From contig NZ_AUBB01000028.1 in the NCBI RefSeq assembly GCF_000429025.1, positions 1-64,000 on the forward strand: a stretch of 64,000 bases of DNA. Direction: 5' to 3'. Below, piece by piece: positions 16,167 through 25,111 of this stretch. Source of the stretch: Actinospineispora spinosispora DSM 44797. Lineage in GTDB: Bacteria; Actinomycetota; Actinomycetes; Mycobacteriales; Pseudonocardiaceae. The notes below the pieces were generated by a model, which was given only the letters and a program-made list of their open reading frames with translations, was not told where the DNA came from and did no database searches. A program made the translations under genes and the position numbers. Within the stretch, counting starts at the first letter, position 1, and each line of letters starts with the position of its first letter.

Positions 16167-16883
16167 CTACCGCGCCGAGTTGGTCCAGAGCTCCACGAGG
16201 TGCGTCCGGGGCGGCAGATCGGAACCGGCCGGGTTGGTCCGCGCGGACACTCGCACGTGGTACGGCTTGCCGGGCTCGATCGACAGCCGGGGGAACCCGG
16301 GAAGCTTGCCCTCTTGCGGGAACACCGTCACGTGCATGCCGGTGGCGATGAGCTTCGCGTCCTCGACCTGGTCCCACTCGCCGCGATCGGCGGGCCCGGG
16401 AGGAGCGCCGAGCACCCGCACGGTGACGCCGACCGGCCCCGAGCTGACACCGGTCGGGATCAGCGCGCCACCGTCCGAGCTGGGAATGATCATCCGGCCG
16501 GGCTCGACGTGCGACGGCGGCAGCCCCGAGCTGCCGTCCTCGCACAGGCAGTAGAAGCCGTTCTCCAGGGTCAGCGTCGCGTCGTGCTCGGCGGTGACGT
16601 TGCTCGGCCAGCTCAGCCGCCGGGTCTGTTCCAGGTCGGCGAACGGAAGCGGGAACCGCAGCGAGCCGCGCAGCACGATCGGCGGCGGCGCGGACACGTC
16701 GACGAGCGTGCCGGGGGGCGAGCTCCAGTACGCGAGCAGCGCGGCACGCTCGATCGACGTCATGGCGTGCGTCTCGCTCGTGACGAGCGTGTACGCCGTC
16801 GAAGGGCTCGACGGATCGGGCAGCAGCGCGACCAGCGCCGCGCCACATGCCGCCGCGGTGACGATGGCCCGTGCCGAATGCAT
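16167..16883 (-). CDS. Secreted protein of unknown function
   Basis: 238 residues from ATG 16883. The start MHSARAIVTAAACGAALVAL is a short signal peptide or N-terminal anchor. The rest looks like a beta-rich extracellular domain (SLRFPLPFADLEQTRRLSW, HDATLTLENGFYCLCEDG with two cysteines, GPVGVTVRVLG, and YHVRVSARTNPAG). I do not recognise a family. GGGAG lies just upstream of the chosen start. It is followed on the minus strand, upstream, by the large receptor-like gene (97 bp gap), so the two may be co-transcribed and act together at the surface. Confidence 0.65.
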   Translation of the reverse strand: MHSARAIVTAAACGAALVALLPDPSSPSTAYTLVTSETHAMTSIERAALLAYWSSPPGTLVDVSAPPPIVLRGSLRFPLPFADLEQTRRLSWPSNVTAEHDATLTLENGFYCLCEDGSSGLPPSHVEPGRMIIPSSDGGALIPTGVSSGPVGVTVRVLGAPPGPADRGEWDQVEDAKLIATGMHVTVFPQEGKLPGFPRLSIEPGKPYHVRVSARTNPAGSDLPPRTHLVELWTNSAR

Positions 16884-16980
16884 ACCTCTCCCGAAACGCG
16901 TGTCTGAACGGATCAACGCGCGACGGGCCGGGATGATGCGCAGCCGGTAGTGGCTATGAGAAGTGCCACCGAGCGATGGC

Positions 16981-19665
16981 TCAGCGAGGTGGGTCGAACG
17001 GGCACCAGGGCTGGGTCCGAGGGTCATGCGCGGGACCGCAGTAGCTTTTCGTCGTCGATTGGACCTCGCCACCGCGGACCTGAAGGACCAGGATCTGCTT
17101 GTCCCTCGGCACCCGTCGCTCGTTCTCGCCACCGAAGTCGATGTAGCCCGAGGCACCGCGAATCCCGCGAGGAGCGGTGATCGACGAGATCTGGCGCCAC
17201 ACCGCGGTAGGTGAGATCGGGATGCTCTGCCGACCGGATCGCAGGTGCTGTACCGAGGTGATGAACGTTTCCGCCGCGTCGAAGGCCAGCGCCGCATACC
17301 CGTCGAGCGACCGATCGGCCGGATTGTCGGTCGGGAACATCCGTCCGTAGCTGTTGTAGAAGTCCAGTTCGGGGCTTGCTGAGGCCTGGCTCGGCGTGGT
17401 CACCGCGAACGCCACGTAGTCGAACGGAACCGACGGGTACTGCCTCCGCGCCACAGGATTGGCCGCGTGGCGTGTCGTGTCGTCGTCGGCGAGAATCCGC
17501 GGTGTCGTGAGGCAGTTCCTCGCGGATGCCAGGAACTGGCCGAAGTCCGGCGCCGGCCTTCCCGCGTAGAACACCAAACCGGGATGACCGCATGAGTCGG
17601 TGCCCGCCTGGTTCGCGTTGGCCACATGCCGATCCGCATCGGTGAGCGAACCCGGTGAATCGCTGCCGTCCGGGGTGAACGACACACGCTCCACACTGAA
17701 CCCGTGTCCGCTGAACGCCTCGGAAGCGTCAGCCGCCAGATTTCTGCTGTAGAGATCCGCGCTGTTGTCGGAGAAGTAGATGCGCACCGAACGGGCCGGC
17801 ACATCCCCCGGTGGCGTGTGCGCATCGGCATAGGCCGCGGCGACTGCTGCTTCGCGTCTGTTCTGCGGCGCGATCTGGTAGTACATCAGCATCTCGTCGG
17901 CGAAGCTGTCGGTGGAGATGGTGACGGCGATGGTCGGAACACCGTGATTCGCGAGTGCATCGACCGTGTCCGAGGTGGCCTGGTAGCTCTGGTTGAGACC
18001 GACGACGCCGACCAGTGTCGGGTCGGCCGAGGCGACCGATCCGATCCATGCGGCGACCTGCACACCGTTGGCCATGCGCTGGCCCGCGTTGGCGAAGATG
18101 ACCTTCACCAGCGGCTCGGTGCTCGCAGTGGCGTCCAGCTGACGGCGCTGTGCCACCGCCATGCCCTTGAGCCCCTCGCTCTCGGCGGCCAGAGCGCCGG
18201 TGTTCGGTCCGGTCACGCTGAGCGCGCCCAGGTACACCAGTGTGACGATCGGCCGGGCGGGTTGCTGGTCGTGCCGGTCGTCCACCTCGTCGTTGAGGGC
18301 ATGGACCAGCTGGTTGAGGCTCCGTGCCGAGTCGTCGAGCGGGCTGAACAGCACGGTCAGGTCATCGGACACCCCGACGCATTCGTCATTCGCCCAGGCC
18401 ACTGTTGGACTCAGCCCTGGCCAGCTCAATCCATTGCCGCAATGTGTCTGGCTCCACCAGAGGTAGCTGAACGCGCCCGCCGCGACCAGGAGCCCGGCCG
18501 TCCCGAGGCGGGCGGTCTTGCGGAGGTGGGGTTCATGCGGGGCGACGATCGCCGGTGTCGCGGCGAGACGTTGCCGCAGCGGGTGTCGTTGTTCGGGGGT
18601 CTGAGGTGGCGGCGGGACCTTCAACGGCAGGAACCACGCGGCTTGACCTTGCTCACGCAACGCTTGATCCAGCGTATTCGTCCAGGCCTGGTACGCGACA
18701 TCGGCGGCCGCGACCGAATCGACGGTGGCAGGCATCGTCGCGAACGGGGGCACGCGGAGGCTCTCGGTGATCACCAGCAGGGGATCGGCGAGCTGCGTGC
18801 GGTTGCGTACCTCGTTGATCGCCCGCAACAGCTGGTAGCCGCCGTTGCGGCGGGTGATGTTGCTGATCGCGAGCAGACAGCAGGTTGTCCTGCGCACGCC
18901 GAGGAACCGTTTGACTGGGCTGCGGTAGGCGGCCCGGAGGTCCTCCATGAACGAGTTGACCAGGAACAGCAGTGTGGTCTCCGGCTTGTGCGGCCAGTCG
19001 TCCCTGGTGAGTTCCAGCATGACGCCCAGAGCGTTCCCCGCGCGCCGAGGAGCGATCGCTTGCGGGCGCATGACCCACCGGTAGTAGCCGCTGAGCAGCG
19101 GAATCCTGCCGCCGACCCGGGCCCGGTAGAGCAGCGCCATGAGCGGGATGGTGGCCGCCCGCAGCCAGGCCGGGATCGCCAGGTCGTTCGGAATCTCGGG
19201 GAGCCGATAGCGATCGCGGGTGCGCAGCGAGGATCGCAGTGCCCGTTCGCGAGCCGACTGATCCACGTGTGCCGGCGTGATCTGCTGGTCCATCAACCAG
19301 CTCAGCAGCGCGAACCTGCGGAACCGGTGAACGCGCTGCCGTCGATCGTTCGTCCCGCCGAGCTGTTTGGCCAGAGCCGTGAGCACCTTTCTGACCTGTG
19401 TGACGTCGTCGACCGTGACCTCCATCGGCCGCTCCTGTGACGGAGGGTTCCTGAGGTCGAGGCTCAGCACCTTGTTCACCTCGAGGCCGGAGGCGATGCG
19501 GGCACGGATCGAGGGCAGCAGCTCGGGTTCGTGGTCATCGCGGATGAGGCAGATCAGCGGCCGGTTCGGCTCGCCCTTGGCCGGTATCGGATAGAGCTGT
19601 GCCAGCAGCTTCATCAGCGCCGCGTTGCCCTCGAACAGCAGTGCGTCGTCGTCGGACGCCGTCAT
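16981..19665 (-). CDS. Single-pass membrane protein with extracellular type-1 periplasmic-binding fold
   Basis: 894 residues from ATG 19665 (31 more codons are open to an ATG at 19758). Residues 1 to about 385 look cytoplasmic: an opening PNRPLICLIRDDHEPELLP segment reminiscent of a nucleotide-hydrolase fold but without a P-loop, then a basic helical region. A single membrane helix (LGTAGLLVAAGAFSYLWW) lies near 390-410. The outer 480 residues carry the pattern of Leu/Ile/Val-binding-type receptors: PIVTLVYLGALSVTG, VGVVGLNQSYQATSDTVDALANHGVPTIAV, RIYFSDNSADLYS and LDGYAALAFDAAETF. This is a sensor-like layout, not a transport subunit, as no permease or ATPase is near. A secreted-protein gene follows on the same strand. 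Confidence 0.75.
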   Translation of the reverse strand: MTASDDDALLFEGNAALMKLLAQLYPIPAKGEPNRPLICLIRDDHEPELLPSIRARIASGLEVNKVLSLDLRNPPSQERPMEVTVDDVTQVRKVLTALAKQLGGTNDRRQRVHRFRRFALLSWLMDQQITPAHVDQSARERALRSSLRTRDRYRLPEIPNDLAIPAWLRAATIPLMALLYRARVGGRIPLLSGYYRWVMRPQAIAPRRAGNALGVMLELTRDDWPHKPETTLLFLVNSFMEDLRAAYRSPVKRFLGVRRTTCCLLAISNITRRNGGYQLLRAINEVRNRTQLADPLLVITESLRVPPFATMPATVDSVAAADVAYQAWTNTLDQALREQGQAAWFLPLKVPPPPQTPEQRHPLRQRLAATPAIVAPHEPHLRKTARLGTAGLLVAAGAFSYLWWSQTHCGNGLSWPGLSPTVAWANDECVGVSDDLTVLFSPLDDSARSLNQLVHALNDEVDDRHDQQPARPIVTLVYLGALSVTGPNTGALAAESEGLKGMAVAQRRQLDATASTEPLVKVIFANAGQRMANGVQVAAWIGSVASADPTLVGVVGLNQSYQATSDTVDALANHGVPTIAVTISTDSFADEMLMYYQIAPQNRREAAVAAAYADAHTPPGDVPARSVRIYFSDNSADLYSRNLAADASEAFSGHGFSVERVSFTPDGSDSPGSLTDADRHVANANQAGTDSCGHPGLVFYAGRPAPDFGQFLASARNCLTTPRILADDDTTRHAANPVARRQYPSVPFDYVAFAVTTPSQASASPELDFYNSYGRMFPTDNPADRSLDGYAALAFDAAETFITSVQHLRSGRQSIPISPTAVWRQISSITAPRGIRGASGYIDFGGENERRVPRDKQILVLQVRGGEVQSTTKSYCGPAHDPRTQPWCPFDPPR

Positions 19666-19720
19666 GTCGCCCCGCTCTGAACCTCGATGGGAGATGCCCG
19701 ACTCCTTCGTCACCAGACCG

Positions 19721-19751
19721 TCACTCAGAGTGATGTTATCATCGTGAGTGA
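19721..19751. promoter_or_regulatory. Dyad upstream of the receptor-like gene
   Basis: TCACTCA at 19721-19727 and TGAGTGA at 19745-19751 enclose a second dyad GATGTTATCATC. The segment is AT-rich compared with its surroundings and lies 56-86 bp upstream of the chosen start codon, where promoter and operator are expected. If translation instead begins at 19758, the site would be inside the coding region. Confidence 0.45.
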
Positions 19752-19865
19752 TATACATCTCGCCTAACGGGTGGATCTGTTACCGAATGATCGCCACGGC
19801 CCTTATGAGCAGCGCCACCGACCTTGCCGGTGAAATAGGTAGTTCGGCGTGCTAAGTCTTGTCGC

Positions 19866-21206
19866 GTGACAGAGCCAGAGCCGGAACCCGAGCCCTCACC
19901 CCAGTCGAACCGCCCGCCGGTGTCGCGCGGCAGGCTCGCGGTGATGGCGTCGAGGGCCCGCGACGCGCTCGCCGACACCACCCCGCTGCGGACCCTGGAG
20001 TTCCGCAGGCTGTGGCTTGCGGGTGTGGTCACCACGATCGGCGCGCAGATGACCGTGGTCGCGGTCCCGCTGCAGATCTACAACCTCACCGGCACCTCGG
20101 CCTACGTCGGGCTCACCGGCCTGTTCGGGCTGGTACCGCTCATCGTGTTCGGCCTGTGGGGCGGCGCGATCGCGGACGCGATGGACCGCAGGACGTTGCT
20201 GCTGATCACCGGCGCGGGCATCTCGGTGACGTCGTTCGCGCTGTGGGCGCTCGCGGTCACCGGCGTCGGGTCGGTGTGGGTGCTGCTGATCCTGTTCGCC
20301 GTCCAGCAGGGCATGCTCGCGGTCAACCAGCCGACGCGCAGCGCCGTGCTTCCCCGGCTGCTGCCCGCGCCGCAGCTGCCGGCGGCGAACGCGCTGAACA
20401 TGACGGTGTTCCAGTTCGGCGCGATCGTCGGCCCGGTCCTGGCGGGTGCGTTGATCCCGTTCATCGGGCTGTCCACGCTGTACCTGATCGACTCGATCGC
20501 GCTGCTGGCCAGCCTGTGGGCGACGTGGCTGCTGCCGAAGCTGCCGCCGACGCCGGGGGAGGACGGTCTGCGTCGGACGGCCGGCCTGCGCGACGTGATC
20601 GCGGGCTTCAAGTACGTCGCGACGCAGAAGATCCTGCTGGTGTCGTTCCTGGTCGACATCGTGGCGATGGCGTTCGGCATGCCGCGCGCGGTGTTCCCGG
20701 AGATGGCCGAGCGGACGTTCCACGACCCGCCCGGCGGCGGCATCGCACTGGGTTTGCTGTACGCGTCGATCGGCATCGGTGCGGTTGCGGGCGGGCTGTT
20801 CTCCGGGTGGCTGCACCGGGTTCGGCGCCAAGGCGTCGCGGTGACGATCGCGATCTGCGTCTGGGGCATCGGGGTGGCCGCGTTCGGGATGCTGCACGCG
20901 CTCTGGCTCGCCGTGCTGTGTCTGGCGGTCGGTGGCGCGGCGGACCTGGTGAGCGCGGTGTTCCGCTCGACGATGCTGCAGGTGGTGGCCACCGACGAGA
21001 TGCGCGGCCGGATGCAGGGTGTGTTCATGGTGGTCGTCGCGGGTGGGCCTCGGCTCGCGGACATCTGGCACGGCTACGCGGCGGACGCCGTCGGCCCCGG
21101 GCCCGCCTCGGCCGCCGGGGGTGTGGCGGTGGTGGTCGGCACGATCATCGTGGTCGCGCTGCTGCCGGCGTTCTGGCGGTATCGGGCTCCTGTGAGTGGG
21201 TCCTGA
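19866..21206 (+). CDS. MFS transporter, probable drug or metabolite exporter
   Basis: 446 residues from GTG 19866 with a Glu/Pro-rich N-terminal tail (EPEPEPEPSP) and twelve hydrophobic segments. FRRLWLAGVVTTIGAQMTVVAVPLQIY and GGAIADAMDRRTLLL (the loop 2-3 motif) place it in the MFS branch that includes EntS-like exporters. A single gene, not clearly in an operon. Substrate unknown. The stop is followed after 55 bp by a composite palindrome. Confidence 0.88.
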   Translation: MTEPEPEPEPSPQSNRPPVSRGRLAVMASRARDALADTTPLRTLEFRRLWLAGVVTTIGAQMTVVAVPLQIYNLTGTSAYVGLTGLFGLVPLIVFGLWGGAIADAMDRRTLLLITGAGISVTSFALWALAVTGVGSVWVLLILFAVQQGMLAVNQPTRSAVLPRLLPAPQLPAANALNMTVFQFGAIVGPVLAGALIPFIGLSTLYLIDSIALLASLWATWLLPKLPPTPGEDGLRRTAGLRDVIAGFKYVATQKILLVSFLVDIVAMAFGMPRAVFPEMAERTFHDPPGGGIALGLLYASIGIGAVAGGLFSGWLHRVRRQGVAVTIAICVWGIGVAAFGMLHALWLAVLCLAVGGAADLVSAVFRSTMLQVVATDEMRGRMQGVFMVVVAGGPRLADIWHGYAADAVGPGPASAAGGVAVVVGTIIVVALLPAFWRYRAPVSGS

Positions 21207-21260
21207 GGGGGCTGGGTTCCTCCGTCCCCGGCTCCAAGGCATCTCGGCTTCGCCGTCGAC

Positions 21261-21379
21261 TCGTGAGTGGCAAGGGCGCCTATAGGCGCCCGGATCACTC
21301 ACGACGAAAAGCGTGTCGTGAGTGCTCCGAGCGCCTACGCTTCGCGCCGCTTCGCGGTAGACACCCTTGCCACTCACGA
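21261..21379. repeat. GTGAGTG-type composite palindrome, inverted orientation
   Basis: Core 21263-21377: a 40-bp unit (centre CGCCTATAGGCG), a 15-bp linker GACGAAAAGCGTGTC, and a 60-bp unit that is the 40-bp form with 20 bp inserted between its two halves. The linker is the exact reverse complement of the linker in the three other composite copies, so this copy is flipped. It lies between the MFS and APC genes, both on the plus strand, and may be both terminator of one and leader of the other. Confidence 0.88.
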
Positions 21380-21402
21380 AAGGTTGCTGAGAACATCTCA
21401 GG

Positions 21403-22767
21403 ATGGGTGATCAGGCGGTTGTGGAGCCGGAGAGCAAACCGGAGCTGAAACGGGCCATCGGCCCGAAGCTGCTGCTGTTCTTCGTGGTGGGGGACATCCT
21501 CGGTACCGGCATCTACGCGTTGACCGGTGACGTCGCCGCGCGGATCGGCGGTGCACTGTGGGTGCCGTTCCTCGCCGCGTTCGTGGTGGCGTTCCTGACC
21601 GCGTTCAGCTATCTGGAGCTGGTCGGCAAGTACCCCGGCGCGGGCGGCGCCGCGCTGTTCACGCACAAGGCGTTCGGCGTCCAGTTCCTGACGTTCATGG
21701 TGACGTTCACCGTGATGAGCTCGGGTGTGACCTCGGCGGCGTCGGCGGCCAAGGCGTTCGGCGACACCTACCTGAAGCAGTTCGCCACGCTGCCGCTGTG
21801 GCTGGTGGCGTTCGTCTTCGTGGTCGGTCTCGCGCTGATCAACTTCCGGGGCGTCGGCGAGTCGGTCAAGGCCAACGTGGTGCTCACCTTCATCGAGCTC
21901 GGCGGCCTGATGATCATCATCGTGGCCGGGCTGTGGGCGATCGGCAGCGGTCAGGGCGACGCGAGCCGGCTGGTCGAGGTCGACACCTCGGACACCGGTG
22001 TGCTGCTGTCGATCACGGCGGCGACGTCGCTGGCGTTCTTCGCGATGGTCGGTTTCGAGGACTCGGTCAACATGGCGGAGGAGACCAAGGACCCGGTCAA
22101 GATCTTCCCGAGGGCGATGCTGGTCGGCATGGGTATCGCCGCCGCCGTCTACGTGCTGGTCGCGATCGTGTCCTCGATGCTGGTGCCCGCGCGTGAGCTG
22201 GCCGCCGCGAAGAGCGGCGCGCTGCTGCACGTGCTGCAGGTCAGCGCACCCGGCTTCCCACTGCAGCTGTTCGGGGCGATCGGTCTGCTCGCGGTCATCA
22301 ACTCGGCGCTGATCAACATGCTGATGGCCAGCCGGTTGCTGTACGGCATGGCGAACGAACGCATCCTGCCCAACTTCTTCGGCACGGTGCACCCGACGCG
22401 GCGCACGCCGTGGGTCTCGATCCTGTTCACCAGCGTCATCGCCTACATCCTGGTGATCAGCGTGGACCTGAGTGTGCTCGGCGGCACGACCGCGTTGCTG
22501 CTGCTCGCGGTGTTCACCCTGGTCAACGTCGCGGTGCTGGTGCTGCGCAAGGACAAGGTCGAGCACCGGCACTTCCGTGCACCGACCTGGGCGCCGATCC
22601 TGGGTATCGGACTGTGCGGATTCCTCGCGACGCCGCTGTCCGGTCGTCCGGCGAGTCAGTTCCTGATTGCCGGCATCCTGCTGGGAATCGGTGTACTGCT
22701 CTGGTTTGTCAACTACCTTGTTGTAGGGCGTATCAATTTCAATCCGGAGCACGTGGGCAAAGAATGA
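21403..22767 (+). CDS. APC-family amino-acid permease
   Basis: 454 residues from ATG 21403 with about twelve to fourteen hydrophobic segments. VVGDILGTGIYALTGDVAARIG is the conserved first-helix substrate site of APC-type transporters, and AFFAMVGFEDSVNMAEETKDPVKIFPRA is the family's signature between helices 6 and 7. It should import an amino acid or amine by proton symport. The start is only 24 bp from the palindromic element. The stop codon is the first part of the terminator hairpin. Confidence 0.9.
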   Translation: MGDQAVVEPESKPELKRAIGPKLLLFFVVGDILGTGIYALTGDVAARIGGALWVPFLAAFVVAFLTAFSYLELVGKYPGAGGAALFTHKAFGVQFLTFMVTFTVMSSGVTSAASAAKAFGDTYLKQFATLPLWLVAFVFVVGLALINFRGVGESVKANVVLTFIELGGLMIIIVAGLWAIGSGQGDASRLVEVDTSDTGVLLSITAATSLAFFAMVGFEDSVNMAEETKDPVKIFPRAMLVGMGIAAAVYVLVAIVSSMLVPARELAAAKSGALLHVLQVSAPGFPLQLFGAIGLLAVINSALINMLMASRLLYGMANERILPNFFGTVHPTRRTPWVSILFTSVIAYILVISVDLSVLGGTTALLLLAVFTLVNVAVLVLRKDKVEHRHFRAPTWAPILGIGLCGFLATPLSGRPASQFLIAGILLGIGVLLWFVNYLVVGRINFNPEHVGKE

Positions 22768-22792
22768 CCCGGGCGAGTGGTCGCCCGGGTCA
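22765..22792 (+). terminator. Terminator hairpin with embedded stop codon
   Basis: Perfect 12-bp stem TGACCCGGGCGA/TCGCCCGGGTCA with a GTGG loop. The stop codon of the APC permease is the first three bases of the stem. No strong U-tract follows, which is common for actinobacterial terminators. Confidence 0.85.
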
Positions 22793-22817
22793 TCATTCAG
22801 TGCGGAGCTGCCCTAGA

Positions 22818-23075
22818 TCAGCACACTGTTTTGGTCTTGCGCCATTCCCCCGGGCCATCGCCTCTGGAATCGATTCGCGCACCGTTACGCCATTCCGACA
22901 ACACACGCAGACAGCCGACCGAGTCGAGCTCCCGTGCGGTCACCGCGACGGAACCGTGTGGCCAGTCGCTCGATCGCGTGCGAGCATGGCTCTCGGCTGT
23001 GCTGCGCTCAGCGGACAGGATTTCGATCTCGCCGACCTGACCCCATGCCTGAGTGTGTACCCCGTAGATAACCAT
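22818..23075 (-). CDS. Small protein of unknown function (85 aa)
   Basis: 85 residues from ATG 23075, supported by GGGGGAG eight bases upstream. No membrane segment or signal peptide. It has one repeated-looking polar segment (SAERSTAESHARTRSSDWPHGSVAVTARELD) with a pattern of small alpha/beta proteins, and ends in KTKTVC. I do not recognise a family. It lies upstream of nothing on its strand but follows the GntR gene's 3' side (82 bp), so it may be read from its own promoter or through from GntR. Confidence 0.6.
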   Translation of the reverse strand: MVIYGVHTQAWGQVGEIEILSAERSTAESHARTRSSDWPHGSVAVTARELDSVGCLRVLSEWRNGARIDSRGDGPGEWRKTKTVC

Positions 23076-23157
23076 GTCTTGAACTCCCCCGAGTCTTAAG
23101 AGACAGTAAACCCAGGGTAGCAGGATCTTGGCAATACAACAGAATAGTTCAGCCCAC

Positions 23158-23937
23158 TCAGCGAAAGTTCGCTTCGTACCGGAACTCGTACCGATCGGCA
23201 ACACCGAGCGCTTCACGCACTTCGATCGCGGTACCGGTGGTGTCGTATCCGGTGCGGAGTAATCGGGATACCGGTAAACTGCGCGGGATTCCGAGTTTCG
23301 CTGCTTCTCTCTCGGTGGGCAACCGGGAGGTGATCTCGTCGACCGAACGCTCCATGGTGCGGCGGATCGGGCCGTCCGGGTCCTCGATGAGCGCGAGAAT
23401 GCCGCCCGGGACCGGCTGGGCCTCGGCGATGGCCGTGCCCTCGGCGATCGCCAGTGGGAAGTAGCGGTCGCTGGTGCCCATCAGATCGCCGTTGACCACC
23501 AGCAGTTCTCCGCGCAGGACGACGTCGGCGTGCGGCTCGATGTCGAGCCGTTCCGCCACGTAGTCGGGCGCCTTCACCACGCTGACTGCGTCGAGCACCA
23601 ACTCGGGATGGTGGCCCTGCTCCTCGAGCTGTTCGATTAGCCCGGGACGGCCCGAGCGACGCCGGTCGCCGCGCAGGTGCATGCCGCCCATGCTCAGGTG
23701 CACCGGAGGCAGGGACCGGACGAACGAGCCCTGGCCCTGCCGGGTGACGACCAGTCCCTCCGACTTCAGTACGGCCAGCGCTCTGCGGACCGTCGGGCGG
23801 CTCGTGTCGTACTTGCTGGCGAGGCTCCACTCCGAGTGGATCCGCGAGCCGGGCGCGAGGTTCCCGCTGAGGATCTCCGAGCGCAGATCATCGACGATGC
23901 GGTGGTAGGGGAACCCCGGGTCTGGTCGCGGTGGCAC
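23158..23937 (-). CDS. GntR-family regulator, HutC/UTRA type
   Basis: 259 residues from GTG 23937. The winged helix (YHRIVDDLRSEILSGNLAPGSRI, then SRPTVRRALAVLKSEGLVVTRQGQGSFV) is followed by a UTRA effector domain (SDRYFPLAIAEGTAIAEAQPVPGG, DEITSRLPTEREAAKLGIP, LLRTGYDTTGTAIEVREAL), which marks the HutC subfamily that usually senses sugar phosphates or related small ligands. It is divergent from a PfkB-type sugar kinase, which makes the kinase or its pathway the probable target. Repeats of GCAACTAT around 24000-24030 in the shared gap are candidate sites. Confidence 0.9.
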   Translation of the reverse strand: MPPRPDPGFPYHRIVDDLRSEILSGNLAPGSRIHSEWSLASKYDTSRPTVRRALAVLKSEGLVVTRQGQGSFVRSLPPVHLSMGGMHLRGDRRRSGRPGLIEQLEEQGHHPELVLDAVSVVKAPDYVAERLDIEPHADVVLRGELLVVNGDLMGTSDRYFPLAIAEGTAIAEAQPVPGGILALIEDPDGPIRRTMERSVDEITSRLPTEREAAKLGIPRSLPVSRLLRTGYDTTGTAIEVREALGVADRYEFRYEANFR

Positions 23938-24109
23938 GCGGTGACCGTAGTACTCGCGAGTATGTTTTGCCGTCCTTGACTCGCCAATAGTGGTGGCCGC
24001 AACTATCAACGCTGGTATGCGCAACTATTCGCGCAATCGTCCGTACGGCTCTCGACTTGGTCACGCTCGGTTGTCAGACTCCGATCATGTCGAGTACCCG
24101 AGTGGGCCC

Positions 24110-25033
24110 GTGATCGTCGTCGGCGGCGAGGCGCTCGTCGATCTGGTGCCGGGCCCGGACAGCCATGACCCGAGCGGTCCGCTGCTGCCGCGCTGGGGTG
24201 GCGGTCCGTACAACGTGGCGATCGCGCTGGGCAGGCTCGGCGTGCCGGTGCGCTTCCTGTCCAGGGTGTCGACCGACCCGTTCGGCAGCGCGATGCTCGA
24301 GCGTGCCGAGCGCTCCGGCGTCGACATCTCGCTGGTGCAGCGCGGCGACGAGCCGTCGACGCTCGCGGTCGTCGGGCTCGAACCGTCCGGTTCGGCGCGG
24401 TACGGCTTCTACACCGAGGGCACGGCGGACCGGCTGATCGTCGACCCGGGCCCGCTGCCCTCGGACACGCGAGCGGTCGCGCTCGGGACGTTGTCGATGG
24501 TGCTGGAGCCCGGCGCCTCGGTGTACGCGAAGGTGCTGCGCCGGGAGGCCGACGCGGGCCGGGTGATCAGTCTCGATCCGAACATCCGTCCCGACCTGAT
24601 CACCGACCCGGACGCCTACCGGGAGCGGTTCCGGTCCTGGCTGCCGTCGGTGAGCCTGCTGAAGGTGTCCGACGAGGACGCGGAATGGCTTCACATGGCT
24701 CACCCGAAAGAGTGGCTGGACGCCGGCGTCACAGCGATCATTATCACTCGCGGAAGCGAAGGGCTGAGCGTCGTGACGGCGGCCGGCAAGATCGACGTTC
24801 CGGGCGTCCCCACAGTGGTTGTCGACACAATCGGTGCTGGTGACACGGCTCACGCCGCGCTCCTGGCCAGGATTTATGCCCATGGTGCGCTGAGTAGGGA
24901 CGGGCTCGCGGCACTGTCCGAGGAGGCGTGGCACGACGTCGCGGGGTTCGCCGCGAAGGCCGCCGCGCACACCGTTTCAAGGGCCGGGGCGGAGCCTCCG
25001 ACGGCCGCCGAGCTCGACGCCGCGAAGCTGTGA
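24110..25033 (+). CDS. PfkB-family carbohydrate kinase
   Basis: 307 residues. It opens with IVVGGEALVDLVP, has the substrate motif WGGGPYNVAIALGRLGVPVRFLSRV near residue 25-50 and the C-terminal ATP/anion-hole signature DTIGAGDTAHAA with the catalytic aspartate. These define the ribokinase/PfkB family; fructokinase or a related sugar kinase is most likely. The start is uncertain: GTG 24110 gives the usual family N-terminus, while the frame is open to 23990 through the promoter area. It is divergent from a UTRA-type GntR regulator that probably controls it. Confidence 0.88.
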   Translation: MIVVGGEALVDLVPGPDSHDPSGPLLPRWGGGPYNVAIALGRLGVPVRFLSRVSTDPFGSAMLERAERSGVDISLVQRGDEPSTLAVVGLEPSGSARYGFYTEGTADRLIVDPGPLPSDTRAVALGTLSMVLEPGASVYAKVLRREADAGRVISLDPNIRPDLITDPDAYRERFRSWLPSVSLLKVSDEDAEWLHMAHPKEWLDAGVTAIIITRGSEGLSVVTAAGKIDVPGVPTVVVDTIGAGDTAHAALLARIYAHGALSRDGLAALSEEAWHDVAGFAAKAAAHTVSRAGAEPPTAAELDAAKL

Positions 25034-25111
25034 GTGAAGCAGACCCGGGGATCCAGGCACTAGTTTGTCGCTGAAACCAAGCGTCATCCGAGTGTGAGAG
25101 GGAACCTCCAC

